Below are positions 26,824 through 36,355 of a stretch of 64,000 nucleotides of DNA, in pieces; positions within the stretch are counted from its first letter, which is position 1, and every line of letters starts with the position of its first letter. The position numbers and the translations under genes were made by a program. The notes under the pieces were generated by a model, which was not told the origin of the DNA, did no database searches, and saw only the letters and a list, made by a program, of their open reading frames with translations. The stretch lies in assembly GCF_003594885.1 (NCBI RefSeq), contig NZ_QZEZ01000001.1, forward strand, positions 248,001 through 312,000. Reading direction: 5' to 3'. This stretch comes from Vallicoccus soli (GTDB taxonomy: Bacteria; Actinomycetota; Actinomycetes; Motilibacterales; Motilibacteraceae).

Positions 26824-28077
26824 TCAGCCCAGGGCGACCGGGGGCGCGGGGGCGGGGTCGGGGGACGTACGGCCGCGGGGGAGCCCCAGCGCGACGAGCG
26901 CGCCGAGCGCGGCGACGCCGGCGACGGCGGCCCAGGCGGTGCCGAACGAGGTGGCGCCGGCGATGGCGGGCACCCCGAGGGTGCCGGCGAGCCCGCCGGC
27001 CTGCAGGACGAGCGACTGCACCGAGAGCAGGGTGGTCCGCTGCCCGGACGGCGTCTCCTCGTGCAGCAGCTCCCCCGTGAGGGGGTCCCCGAGGCCGAGC
27101 GCGGCGTAGAGGCAGACGTACGCCCCCGCGGCGGCCCACCAGCCCGGCAGCGCGACGCAGGCCGCCGCGGCCGCGACGAGCAGCGAGGACACGACGACCC
27201 CGCGGCCGCTGCCGCGCAGCAGCCGGGCGAGGGCGGGCGCCAGGTGGGCGCCCACGGCGGTCCCGGCGAAGCCGGCCGTCACGACGGTCGAGTACGCCGC
27301 CGCCCCGGCCTCGCCGCCCAGGGTGAGCGGGGCGAGCAGCTCGGTCCCGGCGAGCACCACGCCGAGCAGCGTCGACAGGGCGGTGAGCCGCCGCAGCACC
27401 GGGTTGCGCCCGGCGAGCGCCGCGCCGGCGCGCACGGTGGCGGGCACCTCGGCGAGGGCGGCGCGCAGCCCGCCGCCGCGCGGGACGTCGGTGACCCAGC
27501 GGACCACCAGGGCCACCTGCACCAGGGCGACGGCGGCCGCGGCGAGGAAGGGCACCGACAGGCTGAGCAGGGGGTCGCCGCCGGCGTCCGCGAGCGGCAC
27601 CAGGGTCAGCGCGCCGCCGCCCAGCGCCCCCAGGGCGAGGCCGGCGGAGTCGGCGGTCGCGCCGCGGGCCAGCCCGGGCTTGAGGTCCGCGTCCGCGTCG
27701 AGCGCGTGCACCGCGTCGACGTACCAGGCCTGCAGCGGGCCGGAGTCGAGCGCGCGGGCGGTGCCGGCCAGCAGCGTGCCGGCGACCAGGGCCGGCGCGG
27801 CCTGCCCCAGGGCGAGCACGAGGTTGGCCGCGGTCCCGAGGGCCACCGAGACGACGAGCACGGCGCGGCGCCCGAGCGCGTCGGCCAGCGCGCCGCTGGG
27901 CAGCTCGAGCAGGGCGCAGGCCAGGCTGTACGCCGCCCACACCGCGCCCACCTGCGCCACCGACAGGCCGCGCCCGCTGAGCAGGAGCACCTGGACGGGG
28001 ATGACGAGCCCCGTGGGGAACCAGCGCAGGAAGGTGAGGACGACGTACCGGCGCCGGAGCAGGTCGAGCCCGGTCAC
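26824..28077 (-). CDS. MFS transporter
   Basis: 417 residues, about 12 membrane helices. N-terminal half carries GRGLSVAQVGAVWAAYSLAC and LPSGALADALGRRAVLV, the MFS loop 2-3 motif, and DSGPLQAWYVDAVH as seen in drug-efflux-type MFS proteins. GTG 28077 overlaps the stop of the ArsR-type gene by 4 bp; the open frame extends upstream only as a shadow of that gene. It is most likely an exporter controlled by its partner regulator. A second, related ArsR-MFS pair is at 57.6-59.4 kb. Confidence 0.85.
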   Translation of the reverse strand: MTGLDLLRRRYVVLTFLRWFPTGLVIPVQVLLLSGRGLSVAQVGAVWAAYSLACALLELPSGALADALGRRAVLVVSVALGTAANLVLALGQAAPALVAGTLLAGTARALDSGPLQAWYVDAVHALDADADLKPGLARGATADSAGLALGALGGGALTLVPLADAGGDPLLSLSVPFLAAAAVALVQVALVVRWVTDVPRGGGLRAALAEVPATVRAGAALAGRNPVLRRLTALSTLLGVVLAGTELLAPLTLGGEAGAAAYSTVVTAGFAGTAVGAHLAPALARLLRGSGRGVVVSSLLVAAAAACVALPGWWAAAGAYVCLYAALGLGDPLTGELLHEETPSGQRTTLLSVQSLVLQAGGLAGTLGVPAIAGATSFGTAWAAVAGVAALGALVALGLPRGRTSPDPAPAPPVALG

Positions 28078-28634
28078 GGCCGCTCCCCCTCGGCCCAGAA
28101 GGAGTGCAGGTGCACCACGACGCGGCGCGCGGCCGGGTCGTCGCTGCGCTCGTGCTCGAGGAGCAGCGCGGTGATGCGCCGCTTCAGGTCGGCCAGCTCC
28201 TCGGCCGTGACCTGCACCAGCAGGTCGGAGGAGGCGTGCGCCGCCTGCCACTCGCCCGGCCAGCCCGGGCCCTCGCGCCGGCGCCGGCGCAGGCCCTCGC
28301 GCAGCCCCTCCTGCTGGGCGGCCAGCAGCTCGTCGAGGGCGTCGCGGGCCTCGGGGTCGGCGAGGTCGGGCAGGTCGACGTCGGTGTAGTCGTGCCGGGC
28401 CCGCCAGCGCTTCTCCCGGCGGGAGGCCTGCTCCGGGTCGGGCTCGACGAAGCCGTACCGCGCGAGCTGGCGCAGGTGGTAGCTCGTCGCGCCGCTGGAC
28501 TCGCCGAGCGCGCGGGCCAGGGCGCTGGCCGTGGCGGGCCCGTGCAGGCGCAGGTGGGCGAGCAGCCGGGTGCGGAGCGGGTGCGCCACGGCGCGCAGCA
28601 CGACGGGGTCCGAGACGCGGTACGAGGTCGCCAC
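28074..28634 (-). CDS. ArsR-type winged-helix regulator
   Basis: 186 residues. The helix-turn-helix lies in the first 75 residues: VAHPLRTRLLAHLRLHGPAT, then SSGATSYHLRQLARYGFVEP as recognition helix and wing. The C-terminal part is helical with no metal-binding Cys cluster, typical of the HTH_20-like ArsR group that sits before MFS genes. It starts with GTG 7 nt after a -10 box, so it is probably leaderless, and its operator-like palindrome overlaps the -35 box. Probably represses itself and the MFS gene until an unknown ligand binds. Confidence 0.88.
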   Translation of the reverse strand: MATSYRVSDPVVLRAVAHPLRTRLLAHLRLHGPATASALARALGESSGATSYHLRQLARYGFVEPDPEQASRREKRWRARHDYTDVDLPDLADPEARDALDELLAAQQEGLREGLRRRRREGPGWPGEWQAAHASSDLLVQVTAEELADLKRRITALLLEHERSDDPAARRVVVHLHSFWAEGERP

Positions 28635-28641
28635 GCTGGGG

Positions 28642-28681
28642 AGGCTAGACCGCCAAGGACCCTTTGCAAAGACCGCTTTGC
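28642..28681 (-). promoter_or_regulatory. arsR promoter with overlapping operator
   Basis: Minus strand: -35 TTTGCA (28670-28665), 17-bp gap, -10 TAGCCT (28647-28642), 7 nt to GTG. The palindrome CTTTGCAAAG (28662-28671) covers the -35 box, and GCAAAG-N4-CTTTGC (28666-28681) extends it. Confidence 0.6.
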
Positions 28682-28801
28682 GATCACGCGCGGCACCCGG
28701 CGGCGGGAAGGGGCGTTACCGTCGGGGGCGTTGACGGGGCAGCGGCCCCGCAGCGCCGCACCCGAGCACCAGCACCAGAAGCACCCGACGACCGGAGCAC
28801 C

Positions 28802-31540
28802 GTGGCCCAGAAGAGCGCCCAGAAGGACGGGCAGAACCGCACCCGACGCCTCGTGATCGTCGAGTCCCCCGCGAAGGGGCAGAAGATCGCGGGGTACCTC
28901 GGCGCGGGCTACGACGTCGAGGCGAGCGCCGGGCACATCCGCGACCTGCCGACGCCCAGCGAGCTGCCGCCCGAGATGAAGAAGGGCCCGTTCGGCAAGT
29001 TCGCCGTCGACGTCGACAACGGCTTCGAGCCGTACTACGTCGTCGACGCGGACAAGAAGAAGAAGGTCTCCGAGCTGCGCCGCAAGCTCAAGGACGCCGA
29101 CGAGCTGCTCCTCGCCACGGACGACGACCGCGAGGGCGAGGCCATCGCCTGGCACCTGCTGCAGGCCCTCGAGCCCAAGGTGCCGGTCCGGCGCATGGTC
29201 TTCACCGAGATCACCAAGGACGCGATCCTGCGCGCGGTGGAGAACACCCGCGAGATCGACCAGCACCGCGTCGACGCGCAGGAGACCCGGCGCATCCTCG
29301 ACCGGCTCTACGGCTACGAGGTGTCGCCGGTCCTGTGGCGCAAGGTCCGCGCCGGCCTGTCCGCCGGGCGCGTGCAGTCCGTCGCGACGCGGCTCGTGGT
29401 GCAGCGCGAGCGCGAGCGGATCGCCTTCCGCGCAGCGTCGTACTGGGGCGTCGACGCCGAGCTGGCCGCCACCGGGGAGGCCCCGTTCACCACGCGCCTC
29501 GTCGCGCTCGACGGCACCCGGGTCGCCACCGGCCGCGACTTCGGCGACGACGGGCAGCTCCGGGCGCGCGAGGTCGTGCACCTCGACGAGCCGGCCGCGC
29601 AGGGCCTCGTCGCCGCCCTCGAGGGCCGGCCCTTCGCCGTGCGCTCGGTCGAGGAGAAGCCGTACACCCGCCGCCCGGCGGCGCCGTTCATCACCTCCAC
29701 CCTGCAGCAGGAGGCCAGCCGCAAGCTGCGCTTCTCCTCCGACACGACGATGCGCATCGCGCAGCGGCTGTACGAGGAGGGCTACATCACCTACATGCGC
29801 ACCGACTCGACGACGCTGTCGCAGTCGGCGCTGGACGCGGCGCGGGCGCAGGCCCGCGAGCTCTACGGCGCGGACCACGTGCCGGACGTGCCGCGGCGCT
29901 ACGAGAAGAAGGTGAAGAACGCCCAGGAGGCGCACGAGGCGATCCGCCCCGCCGGCGAGGTGTTCCGCACGCCCGGGCAGGTGGCGCGCGAGCTGTCCCG
30001 CGACGAGTTCGCGCTGTACGAGCTCATCTGGAAGCGCACGATCGCCAGCCAGATGAACGACGCCCGCGGGTCGACCGCGACCCTGCGCTTCGGCGCGGAG
30101 CCGGGGGGCGCCTCGCCGTACCGCGACGCCGAGTTCAGCGTCTCCGGCACCGTCATCACCTTCCGCGGCTTCCTCGCCGCGTACGAGGAGGGGCGCGACG
30201 AGGAGCCGGCGCGCGACGACTCCGCCGAGGGGCGCCGCCTGCCGGTGCTCGCCGTCGGTGACCGGGTGGAGGTGCAGCGCCTCGCTGCCGAGGGGCACGT
30301 CACGAGCCCGCCGGCGCGCTACACCGAGGCCTCGCTCATCAAGGCGCTCGAGGAGCGCTCGATCGGGCGCCCGTCGACGTACTCGCCGACGATGAAGGTG
30401 ATCCTCAACCGGGGCTACGTCTTCAAGAAGGGCAGCGCGCTCGTCCCGACGTGGCTGGCGTTCGCCGTGACCCGGCTGCTCGAGGAGCACTTCGGCGAGC
30501 TCGTCGACTACGACTTCACCGCGGAGATGGAGGACGACCTCGACTCCATCGCCGGGGGGCGCTCGGACCGGGTGGAGTGGCTGTCGAAGTTCTACTTCGG
30601 CTCGGGCAACGAGCTCGGCGGGCTCAAGGGCCTCGTGGAGGACCTCGGCGACATCGACGCCCGCGACATCAACACGGTCGAGGTCGGCGAGGGCATCGTC
30701 CTGCGCGTCGGGCGGTACGGCCCCTACCTCGAGCGCGGCGACCAGCGCGCGTCGGTCCCCGACGACCTCGCGCCGGACGAGCTGACGCTGGAGAAGGCCG
30801 AGGAGCTCCTCGCGGCGCCGTCCGGCGACCGCGAGCTGGGCACCGACCCGGCGACCGGCCGGGCGGTCGTGGCCAAGGCGGGCCGCTTCGGGCCGTACGT
30901 CACCGAGGTCCTCACCGCCGAGGAGGAGGCGCTGCCGGCCAGGAGCCGGCCCAAGCCGCGCACCGGCTCGCTCTTCACGACGATGACGCTCGACACGGTC
31001 ACCCTCGACGACGCGCTGACCCTGCTCACGCTCCCGCGGGTGGTCGGGGTGGACCCGGCGGACGGGCAGGAGATCACCGCGCAGAACGGGCGCTACGGGC
31101 CGTACCTGAAGAAGGGGACGGACTCGCGCACGCTGCCGTCGGAGGAGCAGCTGCTCACCATCACGCTGGACGAGGCGCTCGCGGTGTACGCCCAGCCCAA
31201 GCAGCGCGGGCGCGGGCGGGCCGCCGCGCCGCCGCTGCGCGAGCTGGGCGCCGACCCGGTGAGCGGGGCGCCGATCCTCGTCAAGGACGGGCGCTTCGGG
31301 CCGTACGTCACCGACGGGGAGACCAACGCGACGCTGCGCAAGGGCGACGCGGTCGAGTCGGTGACCCTGGAGCGCGCCGCCGAGCTGCTGTCGGAGAAGC
31401 GCGCCAAGGGCCCGGCGCCGAAGAAGGCGGCGGCGCGCAAGACCGCGAAGGCGCCCGCGAAGAAGGCGGCGGCGAAGAAGGCGCCGGCGAGGGGCGCGGC
31501 GGCGAAGGGGGCCGCGGCGACGACGGCGACGACGGAGTGA
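28802..31540 (+). CDS. topA: DNA topoisomerase I (type IA)
   Basis: 912 residues. Relaxes negatively supercoiled DNA through a Tyr-DNA link. Toprim domain at the start (LVIVESPAKGQKIAGYLG; acidic triad in ATDDDREGEAIAWH), catalytic Tyr about 331 in EGYITYMRTDST. Instead of zinc fingers, the C-terminal third has four repeats with a GRYGPYL/GRFGPYV signature, as in actinobacterial TopA, and ends in a Lys/Ala-rich tail that helps DNA binding. GTG with GGAGCACC before it; the frame runs open further upstream, but a -10 box at 28717-28722 and loss of similarity support this start. Confidence 0.96.
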   Translation: MAQKSAQKDGQNRTRRLVIVESPAKGQKIAGYLGAGYDVEASAGHIRDLPTPSELPPEMKKGPFGKFAVDVDNGFEPYYVVDADKKKKVSELRRKLKDADELLLATDDDREGEAIAWHLLQALEPKVPVRRMVFTEITKDAILRAVENTREIDQHRVDAQETRRILDRLYGYEVSPVLWRKVRAGLSAGRVQSVATRLVVQRERERIAFRAASYWGVDAELAATGEAPFTTRLVALDGTRVATGRDFGDDGQLRAREVVHLDEPAAQGLVAALEGRPFAVRSVEEKPYTRRPAAPFITSTLQQEASRKLRFSSDTTMRIAQRLYEEGYITYMRTDSTTLSQSALDAARAQARELYGADHVPDVPRRYEKKVKNAQEAHEAIRPAGEVFRTPGQVARELSRDEFALYELIWKRTIASQMNDARGSTATLRFGAEPGGASPYRDAEFSVSGTVITFRGFLAAYEEGRDEEPARDDSAEGRRLPVLAVGDRVEVQRLAAEGHVTSPPARYTEASLIKALEERSIGRPSTYSPTMKVILNRGYVFKKGSALVPTWLAFAVTRLLEEHFGELVDYDFTAEMEDDLDSIAGGRSDRVEWLSKFYFGSGNELGGLKGLVEDLGDIDARDINTVEVGEGIVLRVGRYGPYLERGDQRASVPDDLAPDELTLEKAEELLAAPSGDRELGTDPATGRAVVAKAGRFGPYVTEVLTAEEEALPARSRPKPRTGSLFTTMTLDTVTLDDALTLLTLPRVVGVDPADGQEITAQNGRYGPYLKKGTDSRTLPSEEQLLTITLDEALAVYAQPKQRGRGRAAAPPLRELGADPVSGAPILVKDGRFGPYVTDGETNATLRKGDAVESVTLERAAELLSEKRAKGPAPKKAAARKTAKAPAKKAAAKKAPARGAAAKGAAATTATTE

Positions 31541-31548
31541 GCCACCGG

Positions 31549-31572
31549 CCGGGGCGCCTCGTGGCGCCCCGG
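31549..31572 (+). terminator. Hairpin after topA
   Basis: Perfect 10-bp arms CCGGGGCGCC (31549-31558) and complement (31563-31572) with a TCGT loop, 9 bp past the topA stop and before the tmk promoter. Confidence 0.75.
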
Positions 31573-31591
31573 CGGTGCCGGCCGCCGCGGC

Positions 31592-31604
31592 TACGCTGAC
31601 GGCG
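31592..31604 (+). promoter_or_regulatory. -10 box for leaderless tmk
   Basis: TACGCT at 31592-31597 ends 6 nt before the GTG of the MFS-tmk gene; no ribosome site is seen. Confidence 0.5.
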
Positions 31605-34600
31605 TGCCTGCAGCCCCGCGCGAGCCCGCCGTCCGCCACGCCGCGCGGGGGGCGTCCTCGCACGTGCCGGTGGCGGTGCTGCAGGTGCCGGCCTTCCGCA
31701 AGCTCTGGGTCTCGCTGACCCTGTCGAGCTTCGGCGACTGGCTCGGCCTGCTCGCCATGACGGCGCTCGCCGCCAGCCTCGCCGACGGGTCGTACCAGCA
31801 GACGAGCCTGGCCGTCGCGGGCGTGTTCATCCTGCGCCTGGCGCCGGCGATCCTGCTCGGCCCGCTCGCCGGCGCCGTCGCCGACCGCTGGGACCGGCGC
31901 AGGACGATGGTGGTCACCGACGTCGTGCGGGGCGCGCTGCTGGCCTCGATCGCGTTCGTCGGGACCCTGTGGTGGCTCTACGTCGCCACGGTCCTCATCG
32001 AGTGCGCGGCGCTCTTCTGGCAGCCGGCCAAGGAGGCGTCGGTCCCCAACATCGTGCCGCGGGACCAGCTCGAGCAGGCCAACCAGGTCAGCCTCCTCGC
32101 GACGTACGGGTCCGCCCCCGTCGCGGCCGGCGCCTTCGCCCTGCTCACCGTGGCGGGCGGCCCGCTCTCGCGCATCGGCGTGGACGCGGTCGACCTCGCC
32201 ATCCTCTTCGACGCGGCGACGTTCCTCGTCGCCGCCCTCGTCATCGCCCGGCTCGACATCCCGGCGCCGCGCGGCGGGCAGGCCGTGGCCCGCGAGAGCG
32301 TGTGGCGCACGGTCGTCGAGGGCTGGCGCTTCGTCGTCGTCACGCCGCTGGTGCGCGGCCTCGTCGTCGGCATGCTCGGCGCCTTCGCCGCCGGCGGCGC
32401 GGTGGTCGGCCTCGCCCGCACCTACGTCGCCAATGTCGGGGCGGGCGACCCCGGGTACGGCGTCCTCTTCGCCGCCGTCTTCCTCGGCCTCGCCGCCGGG
32501 ATGGGGGCGGGCCCCCGGCTCCTGCACGGGCTGAGCCGCCGGCGCCTCTTCGGCCTGGCGATCGCCTGCGCGGGGGTGGCGCTCGTCGTCCTGGGCCTGG
32601 TCCCCGACCTGGTCCTCGCGACCGTCGTCACGCTCCTGCTCGGGCTCATGGCGGGCGTGGCGTGGGTGAGCGGCTACACCCTGCTCGGCCTCGAGGTCGC
32701 CGACGAGGTCCGCGGCCGGACGTTCGCCTTCGTGCAGAGCATGGTGCGGGTGGTCCTCGTCCTCGTGCTGGCCGCGGCGCCGCTGCTGGCGGCGGCCATC
32801 GGGCAGCACGACGTGCGCATCGGCGACCAGGAGCTGTCGTTCACCGGCGCGAGCATCGTCTTCGTCGTCGCGGGCGTGCTGGCCACCGTCCTGGGCGTGA
32901 CCTCGTACCGGCAGATGGACGACCGGCGGGGCCACCCGCTGCTGGCCGACCTCCTGCAGGTCGTGCGGCGCCGCCACCTCGACCCGGAGTCGGTCCGCCA
33001 CGGCGGGCTCGGCGTGTTCGTCGCCCTCGAGGGCGGCGAGGGCGCGGGCAAGTCGACGCAGGCCGAGCGGCTGGCCGAGCGGCTGCGCGCGCGCGGGCTG
33101 GAGGTCGTCGTGACCCGCGAGCCCGGCGGCACCGCCACCGGGCGCCGGCTGCGCGAGCTGCTCCTCGACCCGGCGAGCGAGGGGCTCTCCGAGCGCGCCG
33201 AGGCGCTGCTCTACGCCGCCGACCGCGCCGAGCACGTCGCCCGCGTCGTGCGCCCGGCCCTGGAGCGCGGTGCCGTCGTCATCACCGACCGGTACGTCGA
33301 CTCGTCCCTCGCCTACCAGGGCGGCGGGCGCGAGCTGGCGCGGGACGAGGTGGAGCGGCTCTCCGCCTGGGCCACCGGGGGGCTCGCGCCCACCCTCACC
33401 GTCGTGCTCGACCTGCCCCCGGACGTGGGGCTCGCCCGCGCCGGGCGCACCGGCGCCCCCGACCGGCTCGAAGCGGAGCCGCGCGCGTTCCACGAGCGGG
33501 TGCGCAGCACGTTCCTCGAGCTGGCTGCCCGGCGCCCCGACCGCTACGCCGTCGTCGACGCCGCGCGCCCCGCCGAGGAGGTCCTCGCCGAGGTGGCCGC
33601 GAGGGTCGAGGCCGTGCTGCCGGTTGCCGAGGGCGCCGCGGCTGCGCCGGGCGTGCCCGCCGGCTCCGGCGCGACGGCCGCCGCGGCGGGGGACGACGCC
33701 GGCCCGGGCGCGGCCGGCGCCGGAGGCATCGCGGCCGGGGCCGCGGGCGCTGCCGGCGCCGCGGGCGCTGCCGGCGCCGCCGGTGCTGCCGCGGGCGCCG
33801 CCGCCGCGGCGGACGCGGTCGCGCGGGGCGGCGCGGGTGCGGGCCTGCGGCGCGGGCTCGCCGGGGTGCGCGCCGCTGCGACGCGCACGGTGGCGCGGGG
33901 CGCGCGGACCGGCTCCGGCTCCGGCCCCGCCTCCGGTGGAGCGGCGGACGCCACCGGGGCGTCCGGTGCCACCTCCGCGGGGGGCGCCCCCGGGGCGTCC
34001 GCCGCGCAGGACACGAGCGGGCGGGCTGCCGGCGGCGCCACCGTCGCGCCGGGCACGGCCGCGGCCTCCGCCGCGCCGACCGCGGCGGGTGCGACGGGAG
34101 TGGTCGCGGGAGCGGGCGCGGCGGGAGCGGGCGCGGCGGGAGCGGTCGCGGGGGGAGCGGGTGCCGCGGGCGGGCGGGGCGGGGCCGACGGTCCTCACGC
34201 CGCGGACGGCGCCTCCCTCGCCGACGCGGTCGCCGAGCGCGAGCGCCGGCACCGGCGCGCCGAGAGCGCCCGCCGGGTCGCGGCGCAGGAGCGCAGGGAC
34301 CGGCTGGTCGCCACCCGCGCGCGGATGGTGGCGCGCGAGCGGGCCCGGGAGGCCCGCCGGCGCCAGCGGCTGGCGCAGGACGAGGCCGAGCGCAAGCGGG
34401 CCGAGGAGGCCGCGCGCGCGCTCGCGGAGCAGGAGGCGCGCCGCCGCGAGGCGCAGGACGCCGAGCGCCGTGCGGCGGAGGAGGAGCGCCGCCGGGTCGA
34501 GGCCGAGCGCCGGGCCGTCGAGGAGGCCGCGCGCCGCGAGCGCGAGGAGCGCCGGCGGGCCGAGGAGGAGGAGCGCCGCCGGGTCGAGGCCGAGCGCCGC

Positions 34601-35104
34601 GCGGTCGAGGAGGCCGCCCGGGCCGAGCGCCGCGCCGCCGAGGAGGCCGCCCGCGCGGAGCGCGAGGCCGCTGCCCGGGCGGTGGCCGAGGAGCGCCGCC
34701 GCGAGGAGGAGGCCCGCCGGGCCGAGCAGGAGCGGGCGGCCGCCGCGGAGGCCGCGCGCCGCGCCGCGGAGCGCGCCCGGCGCGAGGAGGAGGAGGCCCG
34801 CCGGCGCGCGGAGCAGGCGGCGCGCTCGGCCGAGCAGGCCCGCCGCGCCGAGGAGGAGGCGCGCCGGCGCGCGACCGTCGGGGAGGCCGCTCCCCGGCAC
34901 GTCCGGGGCGCGCCCGCAGCCGGTCCCGACGACCGCACGGTCGACCTCGCCCGGGTCGAGTCGTCCCGGGCTGAGCCGTCGCGGCTCGCGGGTGCGGCGG
35001 CGCGCCGCCGCCGGCGCCGCCGCAGGGACGACCTCGACGAGACCCTCGTCGACGACCTCTTCAGCCTGGCCGCCGACGACGAGCGCGGGCGGGACGAGCG
35101 GTGA
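31604..35104 (+). CDS. tmk: MFS-like membrane protein fused to thymidylate kinase, with coiled-coil tail
   Basis: 1166 residues in four parts. Residues 1-460: about 12-helix MFS-like domain (AGAVADRWDRRRTMVV). 470-672: dTMP kinase with P-loop GGEGAGKSTQ, REPGGT and TDRYVDSSLAYQGGGR, all intact; it makes dTDP from dTMP. 673-870: Ala/Gly linker built from short DNA repeats. 870-1105: long Glu/Arg/Ala coiled coil. A basic then acidic tail closes it. MFS-TMK fusions are known in actinobacteria (SCO3542, recalled); the length of the linker and coil stands out. holB overlaps its stop by 4 bp, so DNA precursor synthesis and replication genes are coupled. Confidence 0.93.
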   Translation: MPAAPREPAVRHAARGASSHVPVAVLQVPAFRKLWVSLTLSSFGDWLGLLAMTALAASLADGSYQQTSLAVAGVFILRLAPAILLGPLAGAVADRWDRRRTMVVTDVVRGALLASIAFVGTLWWLYVATVLIECAALFWQPAKEASVPNIVPRDQLEQANQVSLLATYGSAPVAAGAFALLTVAGGPLSRIGVDAVDLAILFDAATFLVAALVIARLDIPAPRGGQAVARESVWRTVVEGWRFVVVTPLVRGLVVGMLGAFAAGGAVVGLARTYVANVGAGDPGYGVLFAAVFLGLAAGMGAGPRLLHGLSRRRLFGLAIACAGVALVVLGLVPDLVLATVVTLLLGLMAGVAWVSGYTLLGLEVADEVRGRTFAFVQSMVRVVLVLVLAAAPLLAAAIGQHDVRIGDQELSFTGASIVFVVAGVLATVLGVTSYRQMDDRRGHPLLADLLQVVRRRHLDPESVRHGGLGVFVALEGGEGAGKSTQAERLAERLRARGLEVVVTREPGGTATGRRLRELLLDPASEGLSERAEALLYAADRAEHVARVVRPALERGAVVITDRYVDSSLAYQGGGRELARDEVERLSAWATGGLAPTLTVVLDLPPDVGLARAGRTGAPDRLEAEPRAFHERVRSTFLELAARRPDRYAVVDAARPAEEVLAEVAARVEAVLPVAEGAAAAPGVPAGSGATAAAAGDDAGPGAAGAGGIAAGAAGAAGAAGAAGAAGAAAGAAAAADAVARGGAGAGLRRGLAGVRAAATRTVARGARTGSGSGPASGGAADATGASGATSAGGAPGASAAQDTSGRAAGGATVAPGTAAASAAPTAAGATGVVAGAGAAGAGAAGAVAGGAGAAGGRGGADGPHAADGASLADAVAERERRHRRAESARRVAAQERRDRLVATRARMVARERAREARRRQRLAQDEAERKRAEEAARALAEQEARRREAQDAERRAAEEERRRVEAERRAVEEAARREREERRRAEEEERRRVEAERRAVEEAARAERRAAEEAARAEREAAARAVAEERRREEEARRAEQERAAAAEAARRAAERARREEEEARRRAEQAARSAEQARRAEEEARRRATVGEAAPRHVRGAPAAGPDDRTVDLARVESSRAEPSRLAGAAARRRRRRRRDDLDETLVDDLFSLAADDERGRDER

Positions 35105-36321
35105 GCGTGTGGGACGAGGTCGTCGGGCAGGACGCCGTCGTCGCCGACCTCGTGCGCGCGGTCGAGGCCGCGGCGCGGCAGGTGGGCGGCGCCGCCGTAC
35201 CGGGGGGCGGCGCCGGGCGGCCCGGCGGGACCGGCGCCGGCAGCACCGCGATGACGCACGCGTGGCTCTTCACCGGCCCGCCGGGCAGCGGCCGCTCCAC
35301 CGCGGCGCGGGCGTTCGCGGCGGCGCTGCAGTGCCCGCGCGGCGGCTGCGGCGCGTGCACGGTCTGCCGCACCGTGCGCGCCGGCACCCATCCCGACGTG
35401 CGCGTGGTGCGCACGGAGCAGCTCTCGATCCGGGTCGACGACGTGCGCGGCCTCGTGCTGGAGGCGTCGCGGCACCCGGCCGCGGGGCGCTGGCAGGTGG
35501 TCCTCGTCGAGGACGCCGACCGCCTCACCGAGCAGGCCGGCAACGCGCTGCTCAAGGCGGTCGAGGAGCCGGCGGAGCGCACGGTCTGGCTGCTCTGCGC
35601 ACCGGCGCTGGAGGACGTGCTGCCGACCATCCGGTCGCGCTGCCGCCACCTGGGCCTGCGCACCCCGCCGCTCGACGCCGTCGCCGAGGTGCTGCAGCGC
35701 CGCGACGGCATCGACCCGGCGATGGCGCACTTCGCCGCGCGGGCGGCCCAGGGGCACATCGGGCGGGCCCGGCGCCTGGCCACCGACGAGAACGCCCGGC
35801 TGCGCCGCCAGGAGGCGCTGCACCTGCCGCGGAAGGTCGCGGCCCTGGACGCCGCCCTCGCGGCGGCGGCGGAGCTCGTCGAGGGCGCCGCGGACGACGC
35901 GGCGGCGATCACCGGCGGCCTCGACGAGCGGGAGACCGCCGACCTGGGCCGGTCCCTCGGCGCGGGCACCGTGGGGCGCGGGATGGTGGCCGGTGCCGCG
36001 GGCGCGCTCAAGGAGCTGGAGAAGCAGCAGAAGCTGCGCGGCAAGCGGCTGCAGCGCGACGCGCTGGACCGCGCGCTCGTCGACCTGGCCTCGGTCTACC
36101 GCGACGCCCTCGTCGTGCAGCTCGGCGCCGACGTGGGCCTGGTGAACGAGGAGGCGCGCCGCGACGTCCTCGAGCTCGCCCGGGGGACCGGCCCCGAGAC
36201 GACGCTGCGGCGCATCGAGGCGGTCATGGCCTGCCGCACCGCGCTCGAGGGCAACGTCGCGCCCCTGCTCGCCGTCGAGGCGATGGTGCTCGCGCTGCGC
36301 GCGGACCCCGACGGGGAGTGA
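35101..36321 (+). CDS. holB: DNA polymerase III subunit delta'
   Basis: 406 residues. Clamp-loader subunit of the replicase. AAA+ fold: the P-loop reads GPPGSGRST with Arg for the catalytic Lys, as expected for delta', which does not need ATP hydrolysis. Zinc-site Cys: CPRGGCGACTVC near 80-91. DADRLTEQAGNALLKAVEEP is the Walker-B/sensor region. A Gly-rich insert (about 35-48) lies before the P-loop. GTG overlaps the tmk stop (GTGA). The C-terminal third is helical, for ring assembly. Confidence 0.93.
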   Translation: MSVWDEVVGQDAVVADLVRAVEAAARQVGGAAVPGGGAGRPGGTGAGSTAMTHAWLFTGPPGSGRSTAARAFAAALQCPRGGCGACTVCRTVRAGTHPDVRVVRTEQLSIRVDDVRGLVLEASRHPAAGRWQVVLVEDADRLTEQAGNALLKAVEEPAERTVWLLCAPALEDVLPTIRSRCRHLGLRTPPLDAVAEVLQRRDGIDPAMAHFAARAAQGHIGRARRLATDENARLRRQEALHLPRKVAALDAALAAAAELVEGAADDAAAITGGLDERETADLGRSLGAGTVGRGMVAGAAGALKELEKQQKLRGKRLQRDALDRALVDLASVYRDALVVQLGADVGLVNEEARRDVLELARGTGPETTLRRIEAVMACRTALEGNVAPLLAVEAMVLALRADPDGE

Positions 36322-36337
36322 CGCGGGGGCCCTGGGC

Positions 36338-36343
36338 TACACT
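36338..36343 (+). promoter_or_regulatory. -10 box of tRNA-Thr
   Basis: TACACT, 12 nt before the mature tRNA 5' end. The gene thus has its own promoter just after holB. Confidence 0.55.
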
Positions 36344-36355
36344 CCTCGGGCGCAC

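Noticed and set aside
28184-34900. A 2238-codon open frame on the minus strand
   Set aside because: It is antisense to topA and the tmk fusion and follows their third-codon-position GC bias; its product is an Arg/Asp/Leu/Gly-rich string without domains.
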